From the NCBI RefSeq assembly GCF_004328665.1, contig NZ_CP019771.1, forward strand, positions 186,001-250,000: a DNA stretch of 64,000 nucleotides. Reading direction: 5' to 3'. Positions 7,440 to 17,629 of the stretch are shown in pieces. A program made the translations under genes and the position numbers. The number at the start of each line of letters is the position of its first letter. Positions within the stretch are counted from its first letter, which is position 1. The notes below the pieces were generated by a model. That model searched no databases. It was not told the DNA's origin and was given only the letters and a program-made list of their open reading frames with translations. Source of the DNA: Pseudoalteromonas sp. DL-6 (lineage in GTDB: Bacteria; Pseudomonadota; Gammaproteobacteria; Enterobacterales; Alteromonadaceae).

Positions 7440-9611
7440 TTATTTTACGATTTTCATTTCGTCTAATAAGTTTTGGGCGTTATCTACTTTATCCATTACC
7501 CATAACATGTAGCGTGAATCTACATGAATTGAGCGATTCAGTTCAGGGTTGTAATCCCAATCACCAATAATGCTTTCGTACACACCGTCAAACAGTAAAC
7601 CCACCAGCTCAGCATTGCCGTTAAGCGTTGGCGAACCTGAGTTACCACCTGTCGTGTCTACATTTGATAAAAAGTTAACTGGAACAGTATTCATGCCACC
7701 AGTGTAATCACCATAAAGCTTCGCTTTAATTTGCTCTTGCAGCTTTATAGGTGCATTAAATGGGTCAACATCGGTGTTTTTAGCCAGTAAGCCTTCAAGA
7801 GAAGTAAACGGCGTAGCCACTAATCCATCTTGCGGAGAATAACCGCCTACCGTGCCGTAAGTTACACGTAATGTGCTGTTTGCATCGGCGTAAACCGGTT
7901 TGTTTTGCGCTTTGTTAAAGGCAATAATCGCACTCATTAACTCTGGGCGAGCAGCTTGTAACTTACCTGCCAAGGCTTTTGACTTATCTTCCTCGGCTTT
8001 CATCACAGCAAATATAGCTTTAGCATATTGCATGAATGGGTCTTGGCTTTGGTTAAGCTGACTTAGTGTTTGTTCAAATAATGAATTACGTACAATTTCA
8101 TTATCTAGCGTTGATTTGGCATACATTTCATCTAGCAATGCACTTTGTTTTGCTTTATCAAAACCGTTTTCTAAAGCAAAAGCTTTATCAATTTCACTAA
8201 AACGCTCTGCTTTAGGTAATGCTGCATATTGCTCTAAAAAGTGCAGTAATATAGCTTTATCTACATTGGCATCAAAGCGACGTGACATACGCTCAAGAGA
8301 AGATTTAATACGCGGTAAATCACGTTCTTGATAACCTGATTCACGCTCGCTATTTGGCTTTTGTTTTTCAACCGCTAAGCGGTATAAACGACGTGCAGTG
8401 CTGATCATTTGTGAACGGTGAACATAGCCTACCATACGGTCGCGCTCGCTGTGCTCTTGCGATTGTGCCACTAACGCCGATAACTCATTAAGTACGTTAC
8501 CGTAGCGCTGTTTACGCTCGCTATCGCTGTTGATCCAGCTTGTAAGTTCTTGTTCAAATTGTTTTTTACGCTCAAACATAGTGCCTTTTTTAAAGCTTTC
8601 GATCATTGAGCCATAGTTTTTAATGTAGTTGTTGTACCCTGCAATGGTGCTTTCGTAAGCAATACGCGCTTTACTGCCATCTTCTGAGTTTTCTTCAATC
8701 AGTGACACGTATTTAGTATTGTGCATGCGTGCTTTAGGGTAACTGTCGTTAAATACGTAATCGACCTCTGCCGAAATACGGTAACGATTAGTACGCCCTG
8801 GATAGCCTGTTACCATGACAAAATCGCCCTCTTGCACGCCTTTAGCACTTACACTTAAGTAAGACTCTGGCACGTAAGGTACGTTATCTTCACTGTATTC
8901 TGCTGGCTTGCCATCTTTACCTACGTATGCGCGGTAAAAACCAAAGTCACCCGTGTGGCGCGGCCACATCCAGTTGTCGATATCGCCACCGTATTTACCT
9001 ACGCCCATGGCAGGTGCATACGCTAAACGTACATCTTTAATTTCCAGCGATTTAATTAGGTAAAACTCTAAACCACCATGAAACGAATACACATTACAAC
9101 GGTAACTGGCATCAGCTTCACACTGTGCAACAAGTGCTTTTTGATTTTTTTCTAACGCATCGTAGCGTGCTTTTGCGCTTAGCTCGTTAGTGCCGCTAAT
9201 CACTTTATCGGTCACGTTGGTCACTGTTTCAGTCACATACACACGTGAACCTGGCGCAGCTGGTAAGTCTTCAGCCGGTGTTTTTGCTAAAAAGCCATTT
9301 TCTAAAATGTTATTTTCAGGCGTTGAATTATATTGCACCGAACCATAAATACAGTGATGGTTAGTTACAACTAAGCCTTTTGGCGAAACAAACGATGCTG
9401 TACAACCGCCTAAGCTGATAACCGCATTCATTGGAAATTCGGTTAATTTTGAAATTGAATCAACGCTAATTTCAAGCCCTTTGGCTTTTAAAATTGACTC
9501 AAGCTCTGGTAGTTGATGAGGTTGCCACATGCCTTCATCGGCATGGGCTGCAGAAGAAAGTGCCAGTGAACAGGTTGCTACCAACGTGGCAACAAGAGGT
9601 TTTAAACGCAT
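7440..9611 (-). CDS. Secreted S46-family dipeptidyl-peptidase (DPP7-like)
   Basis: This 723-aa periplasmic or surface serine exopeptidase should remove dipeptides from free N-termini, letting the cell use peptides. A signal peptide ends near AAHADEG (about residue 24). The chymotrypsin-like triad is visible as His in VVTNHHC (85-86), Asp in HTGDFGFYR (about 222) and Ser in GGNSGSP (about 658). The residue after LLFD, about 18 after the Ser, is Gly. In characterised DPP7 enzymes Gly at this place gives hydrophobic P1 preference, while DPP11 has Arg for acidic residues, so a DPP7-type specificity is inferred. A terminator follows, and the gene appears monocistronic. Confidence 0.93.
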   Translation of the reverse strand: MRLKPLVATLVATCSLALSSAAHADEGMWQPHQLPELESILKAKGLEISVDSISKLTEFPMNAVISLGGCTASFVSPKGLVVTNHHCIYGSVQYNSTPENNILENGFLAKTPAEDLPAAPGSRVYVTETVTNVTDKVISGTNELSAKARYDALEKNQKALVAQCEADASYRCNVYSFHGGLEFYLIKSLEIKDVRLAYAPAMGVGKYGGDIDNWMWPRHTGDFGFYRAYVGKDGKPAEYSEDNVPYVPESYLSVSAKGVQEGDFVMVTGYPGRTNRYRISAEVDYVFNDSYPKARMHNTKYVSLIEENSEDGSKARIAYESTIAGYNNYIKNYGSMIESFKKGTMFERKKQFEQELTSWINSDSERKQRYGNVLNELSALVAQSQEHSERDRMVGYVHRSQMISTARRLYRLAVEKQKPNSERESGYQERDLPRIKSSLERMSRRFDANVDKAILLHFLEQYAALPKAERFSEIDKAFALENGFDKAKQSALLDEMYAKSTLDNEIVRNSLFEQTLSQLNQSQDPFMQYAKAIFAVMKAEEDKSKALAGKLQAARPELMSAIIAFNKAQNKPVYADANSTLRVTYGTVGGYSPQDGLVATPFTSLEGLLAKNTDVDPFNAPIKLQEQIKAKLYGDYTGGMNTVPVNFLSNVDTTGGNSGSPTLNGNAELVGLLFDGVYESIIGDWDYNPELNRSIHVDSRYMLWVMDKVDNAQNLLDEMKIVK

Positions 9612-9795
9612 TATAGAATCCCTTTTATTATTGAGCCCACAGGTTACTCATTAAGTATGAGTCAGGTCAACTTAGAGAGACGAAAATTGTTTAAAATTGT
9701 AAACCAGTGTGTGAATTCATCAAATAAAAAAGGATTAAAATCTTTAAAGGCCTACTAATCCATGCAAATCAGTTCCAGTGGGACTCACTATCTAT

Positions 9796-11187
9796 TTATT
9801 TCGGGGAATAAATAATATAGCGGTTTTTCCCTGATTTTTTTGCGTCATACATAGCTATATCCGCTTTTTTAATTTCATCATCAATGTCAGTTTTTTCAGT
9901 TGGGTTTACTATATTTAATCCCATACTTACTGTTACATTAATACTGTTATTATCACTTGATTGTATTCTTAGCTCCCTAATAGCATTAATCACTTTTTCT
10001 GCGACCAGCTCGGCATCGGAGGGAGCTTTAAGTACTAACGCGAATGCAAACTCTTCACCTCCATAACGGCAAAAAACATCATCAGCGCGTAATATTATAG
10101 TTAAAAGTTTGGCCAGATTAACAAGAACGCTATCACCAACATTATGCCCGTAAGTATCGTTAACCTTTTTAAAGTCATCGACATCAAATAGCCCGAATCC
10201 AATTGTTCCACCATGTCTAACTGAAGATTTAACTAGTTTATTTGCTTGATCAGTAAAAAAACGGCGATTAGGAATGCTTGTTAAAGGATCGAAAAAAGCA
10301 ATTTTTTCCAACTGCGATTTTGTTTTTTGTAATTCGAATGTTCTTTCTTGAACAATTTTTTCTAGATTATTTTTAAGCTCTTTTAAGTCCCTATTTCTCT
10401 TTTCGAGCTGTTCTGTTTGAAATCTGCTGGTAGATACATCACGTTGAATTGCGGCAAAATGAGTGACTTCTGAGAATTTGTTTTTTAGCGGAATAATATT
10501 CATTTCCACCCAATACGGTCGGCCACGAGAGTCGTAGTTTAACAGCGTTTCTGTCACTTCTTTATTATTCTCAAGTGCTTTAGCGATCCTCTGCTTAGCC
10601 TCTGGATCTGTTAAATTCCCCTGTAAAATTCTAGGTGTTTCACCAATCAATTCTGATGAGGAATAACCCGTCAAATTCTCAAATGCTTTATTTACATATA
10701 CAATTTTTGGACCATCGGGATATTTGATATTTTTTGCATCAGTAATAATCACCATATCTTGAGTGTTTTCTACTACATCTTGAAAAGAAAAAAGTTGTTT
10801 GGATTCAGAAATATCAGTAATGGTTACAACAATAAATTTATCGTCATTATCGTTGCCTTCATAATATGCATTCATTAAAAACCAGCTTATTTCATCTTCA
10901 GAGCTTCCTAATACACCAATGACTTTGTTGATCACCCTTTCTTTATTTTTTTTAACTTGATTAACTGGGTAATCTTTAACCGTTAAAATATCGCCAGCTT
11001 CATCAATGAAAGTCCAATGTGTATCAAATGAGTCTCTACCTATAGCTTGATCATAACCAACTTTTAATAACTTTAAACCAGTCGGGTTAATGTAAATTAT
11101 TGATGTATCCCAATCATGAATGATAACGCCAATGTGGGCATGCTCTAGTAAAGCTCTAAAACTTAAATCCCCGATATTTTTCATCAT
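9796..11187 (-). CDS. Diguanylate cyclase with two PAS domains
   Basis: This 463-aa cytoplasmic sensor should make c-di-GMP from GTP. Two PAS domains (about residues 8-130 and 135-260) precede a coiled coil (about 262-300) and a GGDEF domain. The active site is GGEEF near 376-380 and the inhibitory RxxD site is RADD near 367-370, so a feedback-controlled active enzyme is expected. The second PAS is LOV-like: LTGYSSSELIGETPRILQG matches LOV sequences except that the flavin-bonding Cys is replaced (TPR instead of NCR), so it should not form a photoadduct. No membrane segment is seen. It is transcribed alone. Confidence 0.93.
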   Translation of the reverse strand: MMKNIGDLSFRALLEHAHIGVIIHDWDTSIIYINPTGLKLLKVGYDQAIGRDSFDTHWTFIDEAGDILTVKDYPVNQVKKNKERVINKVIGVLGSSEDEISWFLMNAYYEGNDNDDKFIVVTITDISESKQLFSFQDVVENTQDMVIITDAKNIKYPDGPKIVYVNKAFENLTGYSSSELIGETPRILQGNLTDPEAKQRIAKALENNKEVTETLLNYDSRGRPYWVEMNIIPLKNKFSEVTHFAAIQRDVSTSRFQTEQLEKRNRDLKELKNNLEKIVQERTFELQKTKSQLEKIAFFDPLTSIPNRRFFTDQANKLVKSSVRHGGTIGFGLFDVDDFKKVNDTYGHNVGDSVLVNLAKLLTIILRADDVFCRYGGEEFAFALVLKAPSDAELVAEKVINAIRELRIQSSDNNSINVTVSMGLNIVNPTEKTDIDDEIKKADIAMYDAKKSGKNRYIIYSPK

Positions 11188-11390
11188 TAATCCCTTACTA
11201 AACCTAAGTAGTTATATTTAAGATAGACAAAGATTTATAAAAGTAAAAAGAGACAAGGATTAATCGTAAATTTAAACAATGAGTTATTATTTTCACTACT
11301 GTAAATTTAACCTTATGATTTGTTATACAACCATATTAATGATTACCTTATAGTTTATAGGAAATCCATCAACGATTGACTGAATAGCAT

Positions 11391-11416
11391 AAAAAAAGGA
11401 GCCTAAGCTCCTTTTT
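11391..11416 (-). terminator. Terminator after the M61 peptidase gene
   Basis: AAAAAGGAGC and GCTCCTTTTT form a 10-bp stem with a 4-nt loop, with T-runs on both strands. It lies 21 nt after the stop of the minus-strand M61 gene. Confidence 0.85.
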
Positions 11417-11436
11417 AAACAAAATGATAAACGATG

Positions 11437-13227
11437 TTAGTCGTCTTTTTTCACATCATTTGGATGCGCTACACCCATCCATGCTTTAAACAGCGCTTTT
11501 TGCTCAGCAGTAGCATTTTTATTAGCGACTACTTTTTTAGGTTTGTCGAAATCTTCAGATAACACAAGCTCAGTCGTCATTAATGCATCACGGCGAATAA
11601 AATCAACAGTTACCTTGTCCCCTGCTTTAAAGGTTTCTAGGCTCGCGGTTAAGTCTTTCCCTACATGCTTTTTGTTAATAGCGACGAGTTTATCGTCGGT
11701 GGTTAAGCCGCCCTGCCATGCAGCACCATCGCGGCGCACATGGGTAAGCGTTAGTAACTCGCCAGTATTTTTAGTAAATGCATCTAAGCTTGGTGTGGCC
11801 TTGGCTTTTTCAGGTAGCTCGAAGCTCAAACCTACTTTTGCTAGCAGTGCATCAAAATCTAGGCTAGCTGGTGAGCTAACATTTGTTTGCCACCAATTGC
11901 TGTAATCACGCCCTGTTAGCTGCTTTAAAATAGCTAATACGTCTTGCTCAGTAAAACCCGCTGGTAGCTTATGCTGCTTATAAAGTTCGTTATGTACATT
12001 TTTATAGCTTATTTTACCTTGGCTTTTTTCTAGTAGGTCGATATCTAACGCCATCGACAATAACGAGCCTTCAAGGTAGATATTAGTGCCATAGTTACGA
12101 GCATGATCACCACCTTGATTTATCCATTTATCAAAGCTGGTTTCGCTAGCACTTTGCACTTCACGCCCTGGGGTTGTGAGGTGGCGATTAATGGTTTTAC
12201 TAAAGTTATTAAAAAACTCATCGGTGGTTTGAATACCTGAGCGCACTAATAAATGGTCTTCAAAATAACTAGTAGAGCCTTCGGCAATCCACAGCAGTTT
12301 TGAATAATTAATATTGGTGTAGTCGTATGGCGCAAGCCCTTTAGGACGGTACGCTTTTACATTCCAAGTATGAATAAATTCATGTGCCGCTGTGCTTATA
12401 AAAGCTAAGTAATCTTCACGTTTAGCAAAACGATCGCGTGGGCGTTGAATAATGGTTGAATTTAAGTGTTCGGTTGCTCCGCCCGCGCCCGATGTAGCAT
12501 GTACCATAAATACATAGCGCTCATACGGGTAGTTGTCCCAGATTACATTGCCCGTTGCTACTAGCTTTTTTAAATCGGATAGCATCAGTTCTATGTCGTA
12601 ATTACCTTCGCCCCACACCACTAGTTCGTACTCTCGGCCATCAACTTCAAAAGTACGTAGCTCGTTAATACCGGTTTCTATTGGTGAATCAACAAGCACG
12701 TCGTAGTCGCTGGCTTTAAAGCTGTGTTTGTTTTTATAGTTTTCCATACCCGACACCGAGCGCCATGCTTTAGGTACGTTTAATTCAACCGTAACTGGCT
12801 CTTGGCGAAATGATTCGCTAAACATAAAAAAGCCTGAAGCATCAACAAAGGCATGGCTGTCGTCAATATGACGAGCGCGCTTACCTAGCTCATTAGCATA
12901 CACTTGGTAATCAACATTAACTTGAGTTGGCTCGTTTAAATGAACACGCCATGTGCTGTGATCTATTTTTTCCCACTTTAGTGCATTACCTTCATCATCG
13001 CTGGCTTTAAAATAACGTACACCATTAGCAAGATTTAAAATTTCATAGCGGCCAGTGCGCCATGCTGGCAGTTTTACATCTAAATAAGATTGCGCCGTTT
13101 TAGGGAATTCTACATTTACATCACCTAGGTGATGTTCTGGCTGGGAGATGTTTAAAGCGTAATTAACGTCGGCAATTACCGGTGCTGAACAGGCAGCTAA
13201 AATTGATAAGGCAAGTAGCTTTTTCAT
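11437..13227 (-). CDS. M61-family zinc metallopeptidase with PDZ domain (glycyl aminopeptidase-like)
   Basis: This is a predicted exported aminopeptidase of 596 aa. A signal peptide ends near VIAD (about 20). The beta-rich N-terminal domain is followed by the gluzincin site HEFIH (282-286) and the third zinc ligand Glu in WIAEGSTSYFEDH (about 316). A PDZ domain occupies about 495-560, with the ligand-binding region around GAAWQGGL. Family members cleave N-terminal Gly or Ala from peptides, but the specificity here is inferred. It is monocistronic with its own terminator. Confidence 0.92.
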   Translation of the reverse strand: MKKLLALSILAACSAPVIADVNYALNISQPEHHLGDVNVEFPKTAQSYLDVKLPAWRTGRYEILNLANGVRYFKASDDEGNALKWEKIDHSTWRVHLNEPTQVNVDYQVYANELGKRARHIDDSHAFVDASGFFMFSESFRQEPVTVELNVPKAWRSVSGMENYKNKHSFKASDYDVLVDSPIETGINELRTFEVDGREYELVVWGEGNYDIELMLSDLKKLVATGNVIWDNYPYERYVFMVHATSGAGGATEHLNSTIIQRPRDRFAKREDYLAFISTAAHEFIHTWNVKAYRPKGLAPYDYTNINYSKLLWIAEGSTSYFEDHLLVRSGIQTTDEFFNNFSKTINRHLTTPGREVQSASETSFDKWINQGGDHARNYGTNIYLEGSLLSMALDIDLLEKSQGKISYKNVHNELYKQHKLPAGFTEQDVLAILKQLTGRDYSNWWQTNVSSPASLDFDALLAKVGLSFELPEKAKATPSLDAFTKNTGELLTLTHVRRDGAAWQGGLTTDDKLVAINKKHVGKDLTASLETFKAGDKVTVDFIRRDALMTTELVLSEDFDKPKKVVANKNATAEQKALFKAWMGVAHPNDVKKDD

Positions 13228-13431
13228 GAAGGCTCTTTTTTATATAAGGTATTGTTGTACCAAGATTAACAAGACCCTTTTTAAAAGTGAATTAAAAGCG
13301 ATAAATGCACTTATATTCAAGATCGTTCGTATTTTGTTATTAAAAACATTAAGTTTTTGATCTCATCCCTACTATTAATATGTTTTTGTTGTAAACTAAA
13401 ACAATAACGGTACTAAAATGATGGTGTGTAG

Positions 13432-14961
13432 GTGTCTAGGAGCTCCAATACAGTGGAACAAAAATTAAAACAAGCAATCGACAGTAGAAAAGTAATAGAA
13501 AGTGCGCGTCAACATCAAGTGAGTACGCTTTCTAACTTTGCAGCTAAGTTATCTTTAAGCTGTAAGGGACTTGATACTGAGCTTGATAACCGTCTGGCCA
13601 AGTTCCGCAGTGCACTCAACAAAGGCATGAGTTTTGAGGACTTTTCGCCTTTGGTAGATGATATTTTAGCCTTGCTAAAAAACCAAGAAGCCATTCAACT
13701 CGCACATCAACGTGACCTTTTTACCAGCGTTCAAAATGCAGGCAAACAATTACAACAAACTAAAGGTTTGCCTGACGATACGCGCAGAACGCTTCGCCAT
13801 TTGCTCGATAACGAGCTAGACGATATTCAATCGGTACATGGTTTTATACCCGTATTAAACCAGCTAATTATTTTTTATCATCAAGCCTTAATTGCTAAAA
13901 GTAATACCACCTTTGAGCCGCCTAATTTAACCATTCTTACTGACAAGCTGTTTAAGTTAGTCAGCGAGTTAGTGCTTGAAGAAAAAGCAAACGAAGCGCT
14001 GTATTTAATTAAAAAACGTATTGCTAAAAATAGAGCGGTTGATCAGCTACTTGATGCAGCAATTGATGTAATTGTACTTATTGTACAAAGCATCCAAGTT
14101 GAACGTGAATCAGCGCAAAGCTTTTTAACCTCTTTAAACCAAACGCTTGAAGAGCTACATCGCTCATTGGTATCGACCAGTGAACATTCGGAGTCGATGA
14201 ATGTTGAATTTGAGTCAATAAACCAACGCATTGGCACTAAGCTTAAAAACCTTAATTCTCAGACCAAAAGCGCCACATCAATTACCTCTTTAAAAAAGTT
14301 AGTTGAAAATGAGCTGCGCTCGCTCAGCGAAGATATAATTGAAAAAGAAAAGCTTGAGCAAAAAGACAGGCAAATTTTGGTAGCTAACTTTGCACAAATA
14401 AACGATAGGATCAGTAGCCTAGAAAGCAAAGTTAGTAATTATAAAAAACGTTTAAATGAACAACGCTTTAAAAGTTTACTCGACAGCCTAACAAAACTAC
14501 CTAACCGGGCTGCCTTTGATGAGCGCTACAATTACGAAATTAACTTATTTAATGAGCAACCTTCAGACATAACCTTAGTGGTTGTTGATGTTGACCACTT
14601 TAAATCAATTAATGATCGCTTTGGCCACACAGCGGGCGACATTACCCTACAAGTGATTGCAAAAGCATTACAAAAATCAATTAGACAAACTGACTTTATT
14701 GCTCGTTATGGCGGCGAAGAGTTTGTATTATTAATGCCGCGAACTTCACTTGATAGTGCAACTGAACACCTTAATAAATTGAGGCAGTCGATTAAAAAGA
14801 TCCCGTTTAAATTTAAAGACCAGCAAATTCAAATTACCGTTTCATTGGGTGCAACCCAATTTAAAGTGGGTGACACCCCTCTAAAAGCGTTTGATAGAGC
14901 CGATGAAGCTCTATACGATGCTAAAAACTCAGGCCGGGATCGTCTGTGTATTAGTAAATAG
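13432..14961 (+). CDS. Diguanylate cyclase with long helical N-terminal region
   Basis: This 509-aa cytoplasmic protein has about 310 residues of charged helical sequence ending in a coiled coil (about 300-345) that leads into a GGDEF domain. GGEEF is near 427-431 with the RxxD inhibitory site RQTD near 418. DVDHFKSINDRFGH supplies the metal and GTP-binding residues. It should be an active c-di-GMP synthase. The N-terminal sensing family is not recognised. The start is GTG: an in-frame TAG lies immediately upstream, and the ribosome site is weak, so a slightly later start is possible. It lies upstream of ppnN on the same strand. Confidence 0.9.
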   Translation: MSRSSNTVEQKLKQAIDSRKVIESARQHQVSTLSNFAAKLSLSCKGLDTELDNRLAKFRSALNKGMSFEDFSPLVDDILALLKNQEAIQLAHQRDLFTSVQNAGKQLQQTKGLPDDTRRTLRHLLDNELDDIQSVHGFIPVLNQLIIFYHQALIAKSNTTFEPPNLTILTDKLFKLVSELVLEEKANEALYLIKKRIAKNRAVDQLLDAAIDVIVLIVQSIQVERESAQSFLTSLNQTLEELHRSLVSTSEHSESMNVEFESINQRIGTKLKNLNSQTKSATSITSLKKLVENELRSLSEDIIEKEKLEQKDRQILVANFAQINDRISSLESKVSNYKKRLNEQRFKSLLDSLTKLPNRAAFDERYNYEINLFNEQPSDITLVVVDVDHFKSINDRFGHTAGDITLQVIAKALQKSIRQTDFIARYGGEEFVLLMPRTSLDSATEHLNKLRQSIKKIPFKFKDQQIQITVSLGATQFKVGDTPLKAFDRADEALYDAKNSGRDRLCISK

Positions 14962-15038
14962 TGTTATGCACTTTTACCTTTGAGTAAAAAGCATAACTAC
15001 GCAGTAAATTTACCCAAGAAGTTTCAAGGAGAATGTCG

Positions 15039-16382
15039 ATGCTAATACAATTAAACCCTACGGGGGTATTAGATTTATTGTCGCAGCTAGAAGTAGACTT
15101 ACTCGAGCAATCATCAAACAGCGAACGCTACAGACTATTTAGAAACTGTGTATTGGCCGTGCTTAATGTAGGCAGCCACACCGACGTAAGTAACGATATT
15201 TACGATAAACACAAAGATTTTGATATACGTTTGGTTAGCCGTGAACGCGGTATAAAAATTGAGTTAGAAAATCCTCCGCAAACGGCCTTTGTTGATGGCC
15301 ACATAGTAACAGGCATTCATGAGCACATATTTTCGGTTATTCGCGATATTTTGTTTATTTGCCAAAAGTATGAAAAGAACCTCCAAGAAACTAAAGCCAT
15401 TACCCACATGGTTTTTGATATGCTCAGAAATGCCGACGCACTTAAGGTAAATAGCGAACCTAACATGATTGTATGTTGGGGTGGGCACTCTATTAACGAA
15501 GTAGAATATAAATACACCAAGCAAGTTGGCTATGAACTAGGTTTGCGTGGCTTAAATATTTGTACCGGTTGTGGCCCAGGTGCAATGAAAGGCCCAATGA
15601 AAGGCGCGACCATTGGCCATGCAAAGCAACGTATTACCAATAATCGTTATTTAGGTTTAACTGAGCCCAGTATTATAGCGGCAGAGCCACCCAACCCAAT
15701 TGTAAATGAGCTGGTGATTTTACCCGACATTGAAAAACGACTTGAGGCATTTGTTCGCACCGCACACGCTATTATTATTTTTCCAGGTGGCGCAGGTACA
15801 GCCGAAGAGTTACTTTATTTATTAGGTATTTTATTACACCCTGAAAATGACAAACAGTGTTTACCGGTTATTTTAACAGGCCCTAAACACAGCAAAGCTT
15901 ACTTTGAAGAACTGTGTAAGTTTATTCAATTGACTTTAGGTGATGCTGCGCTGAGTAAGTTTGAAGTGATAATTGATGACCCTCAATTAGTTAGCCAAAA
16001 GCTTAAATCAGCCATGAACGGGGTTCGCGAATACCGTAAAAGCCAAGGCGATGCCTATTACTTTAACTGGACCTTGAAAATAGAAAATGATTTTCAGCAA
16101 CCTTTTTATCCAACTCATGAAGCCATGGCGTCACTTGATTTGCACCTTGATCAACCCAAACAACAGCTCGCCGCTAATTTACGCCGTGCGTTTTCGGGAA
16201 TTGTTGCCGGTAACGTAAAAGAAGAAGGCTTAAATGCAATTAAAGAGCATGGCCCCTATGTGCTAAGTGGTGAGCCTGACTTAATGAAAGCAATGGACAA
16301 GCTTTTACAAGCATTTGTAGAACAAGGTAGAATGAAACTTCCCGGAAGTAAGTATATTCCTTGTTATACAATAAAAGCGTGA
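15039..16382 (+). CDS. ppnN: Pyrimidine/purine nucleotide 5'-monophosphate nucleosidase PpnN
   Basis: PpnN (YgdH) hydrolyses nucleoside monophosphates to base and ribose-5-phosphate and in E. coli is regulated by (p)ppGpp. The 447-aa protein follows the E. coli sequence closely from memory, including LLSQLEVD near the start and FVDG.I in the N-terminal domain. The LOG-family core is GGAGTAEELLYLLGILLHP (about 245-265), preceded by CTGCGPGAMKGPMKGA. AAGGAG at 15026-15031 favours the ATG at 15039 over the in-frame ATG at 15033, and this start also matches E. coli. Xni follows 8 nt later. Confidence 0.95.
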   Translation: MLIQLNPTGVLDLLSQLEVDLLEQSSNSERYRLFRNCVLAVLNVGSHTDVSNDIYDKHKDFDIRLVSRERGIKIELENPPQTAFVDGHIVTGIHEHIFSVIRDILFICQKYEKNLQETKAITHMVFDMLRNADALKVNSEPNMIVCWGGHSINEVEYKYTKQVGYELGLRGLNICTGCGPGAMKGPMKGATIGHAKQRITNNRYLGLTEPSIIAAEPPNPIVNELVILPDIEKRLEAFVRTAHAIIIFPGGAGTAEELLYLLGILLHPENDKQCLPVILTGPKHSKAYFEELCKFIQLTLGDAALSKFEVIIDDPQLVSQKLKSAMNGVREYRKSQGDAYYFNWTLKIENDFQQPFYPTHEAMASLDLHLDQPKQQLAANLRRAFSGIVAGNVKEEGLNAIKEHGPYVLSGEPDLMKAMDKLLQAFVEQGRMKLPGSKYIPCYTIKA

Positions 16383-16390
16383 GTTTATAA

Positions 16391-17164
16391 TTGAATCCCC
16401 ATTTACTCCTTATTGATGCGCTTAATTTAATTAGGCGCATTTATGCTGTTGATGCAAACCAAAGCCATCACAGCGACGAGCACATGCTAAAAGCCTGCTG
16501 TGCACGGGTTGCACATGCATGCAAAAAACTTTTAACGACCACTAATGCAACCCATGCAATTGCGGTTTTTGATGGTGACAAAAGCTGGCGTTACCACTTT
16601 TATAAAGACTACAAACATTCCCGTGCCCCCATGCCAGAGACCTTAAAAAACGCGTTACCCCATTTTAAAGCGGCCATTGAAGAAACCGGTATAGTGGTAT
16701 TTGAACCGACTAACGATGAAGCTGACGATATTATTGCGACTTTAGCGCATAAAGCGGCTAATAATCAGATAAATAATACCATTGTCTCTACTGATAAAGG
16801 CTTTTTACCTCATTTAAATGAGCATATTGAAGTATACGATTACTTTAAAAAGCAACACCTCAATGAAGAACACATTCAAGAGCGCTTCGCCGTTGAGCAG
16901 CATAAACTCATCGACTTTTGGGCACTCGCAGGCGATAAAACCAATGACATTCCTGGTGTTAAAGGTATTGGTGTTAAATCCGCGCAGCAATTGGTTAATC
17001 AATATAGCTCTATTGAAGAAGCGCTAAATGATGAATCGTTAAATACGCGGCTACAAAAAAAGCTTAATGAAGATATGGATATGTTTGTTATTTCTAAGCA
17101 ATTGGTGAGTTTGCGTACAGATATCCATTTAGGCTTTAGTTTAAAGCAGTTAAGGCTTAATTAG
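16391..17164 (+). CDS. xni: Flap endonuclease-like protein Xni (ExoIX)
   Basis: Xni belongs to the 5'-3' exonuclease/flap-endonuclease family and resembles the N-terminal domain of DNA polymerase I. The 257-aa protein starts NPHLLLIDALNLIRRIY and has acidic metal-site clusters NDEADDIIATLA (near 105) and STDKGFLPHL. The helix-hairpin-helix GVKGIGVKSAQQLV is near 192. The DNA-binding and nuclease residues should be compared with E. coli, whose Xni is reduced relative to full FENs. The start is TTG: the frame has a TAA directly upstream and no ATG nearby. The ppnN-xni neighbourhood also exists in enterobacteria. Confidence 0.92.
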   Translation: MNPHLLLIDALNLIRRIYAVDANQSHHSDEHMLKACCARVAHACKKLLTTTNATHAIAVFDGDKSWRYHFYKDYKHSRAPMPETLKNALPHFKAAIEETGIVVFEPTNDEADDIIATLAHKAANNQINNTIVSTDKGFLPHLNEHIEVYDYFKKQHLNEEHIQERFAVEQHKLIDFWALAGDKTNDIPGVKGIGVKSAQQLVNQYSSIEEALNDESLNTRLQKKLNEDMDMFVISKQLVSLRTDIHLGFSLKQLRLN

Positions 17165-17233
17165 TCGCAAGTTAATAGCACTGTACACTTGCAATACGTA
17201 TACTAGCGATAGCTATTTTGGTCTGGGTTGGCA

Positions 17234-17629
17234 ATGTTTAAAAAGTTTATTAGGTATTTAATATTAGGATTAGGATTATACGCTCTAATAGCTACGTCAG
17301 TTATTATGTTCTATAAAGACGATCCACAAGCTATGATTTGGCAAGACAGAGAAGCTTTTAATAAACGCTATATCGAAAAATTGCGTTTAGAAGATACCTT
17401 TACGCTAAATGATGTGCTTGAATATTTAGGTAGCCCAGATTTAACCTATGCTAAGCGTGATGGCGAGCAAGTATGGCAGGTGGTTTTTTATCGTACTCAA
17501 CACAAAACCTCAGACGGTATCACCACCATGGATGAATGTACTGGGTTATTATTTAAAAATGGCCAATTAATAATGTGGGGCCCAAGTGCTTATGAAAAAT
17601 ACCTTGAGCATAATGATGGGAAGATTTAA
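17234..17629 (+). CDS. DUF3192-like membrane-anchored protein
   Basis: This 131-aa protein has one N-terminal transmembrane helix (about 7-28), then a compact domain with DREAFNKRYIEKL, LGSPDLTYA and VVFYRTQHKTSDGITTMDEC followed by PLLFKNG-like residues. The domain order and spacing resemble DUF3192 proteins of Vibrio and Shewanella and the SmpA/BamE-like fold. The function is unknown. The frame also allows TTG at 17228, but ATG 17234 is preferred. The stop overlaps the next start by one base, so the two genes are coupled. Confidence 0.75.
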   Translation: MFKKFIRYLILGLGLYALIATSVIMFYKDDPQAMIWQDREAFNKRYIEKLRLEDTFTLNDVLEYLGSPDLTYAKRDGEQVWQVVFYRTQHKTSDGITTMDECTGLLFKNGQLIMWGPSAYEKYLEHNDGKI

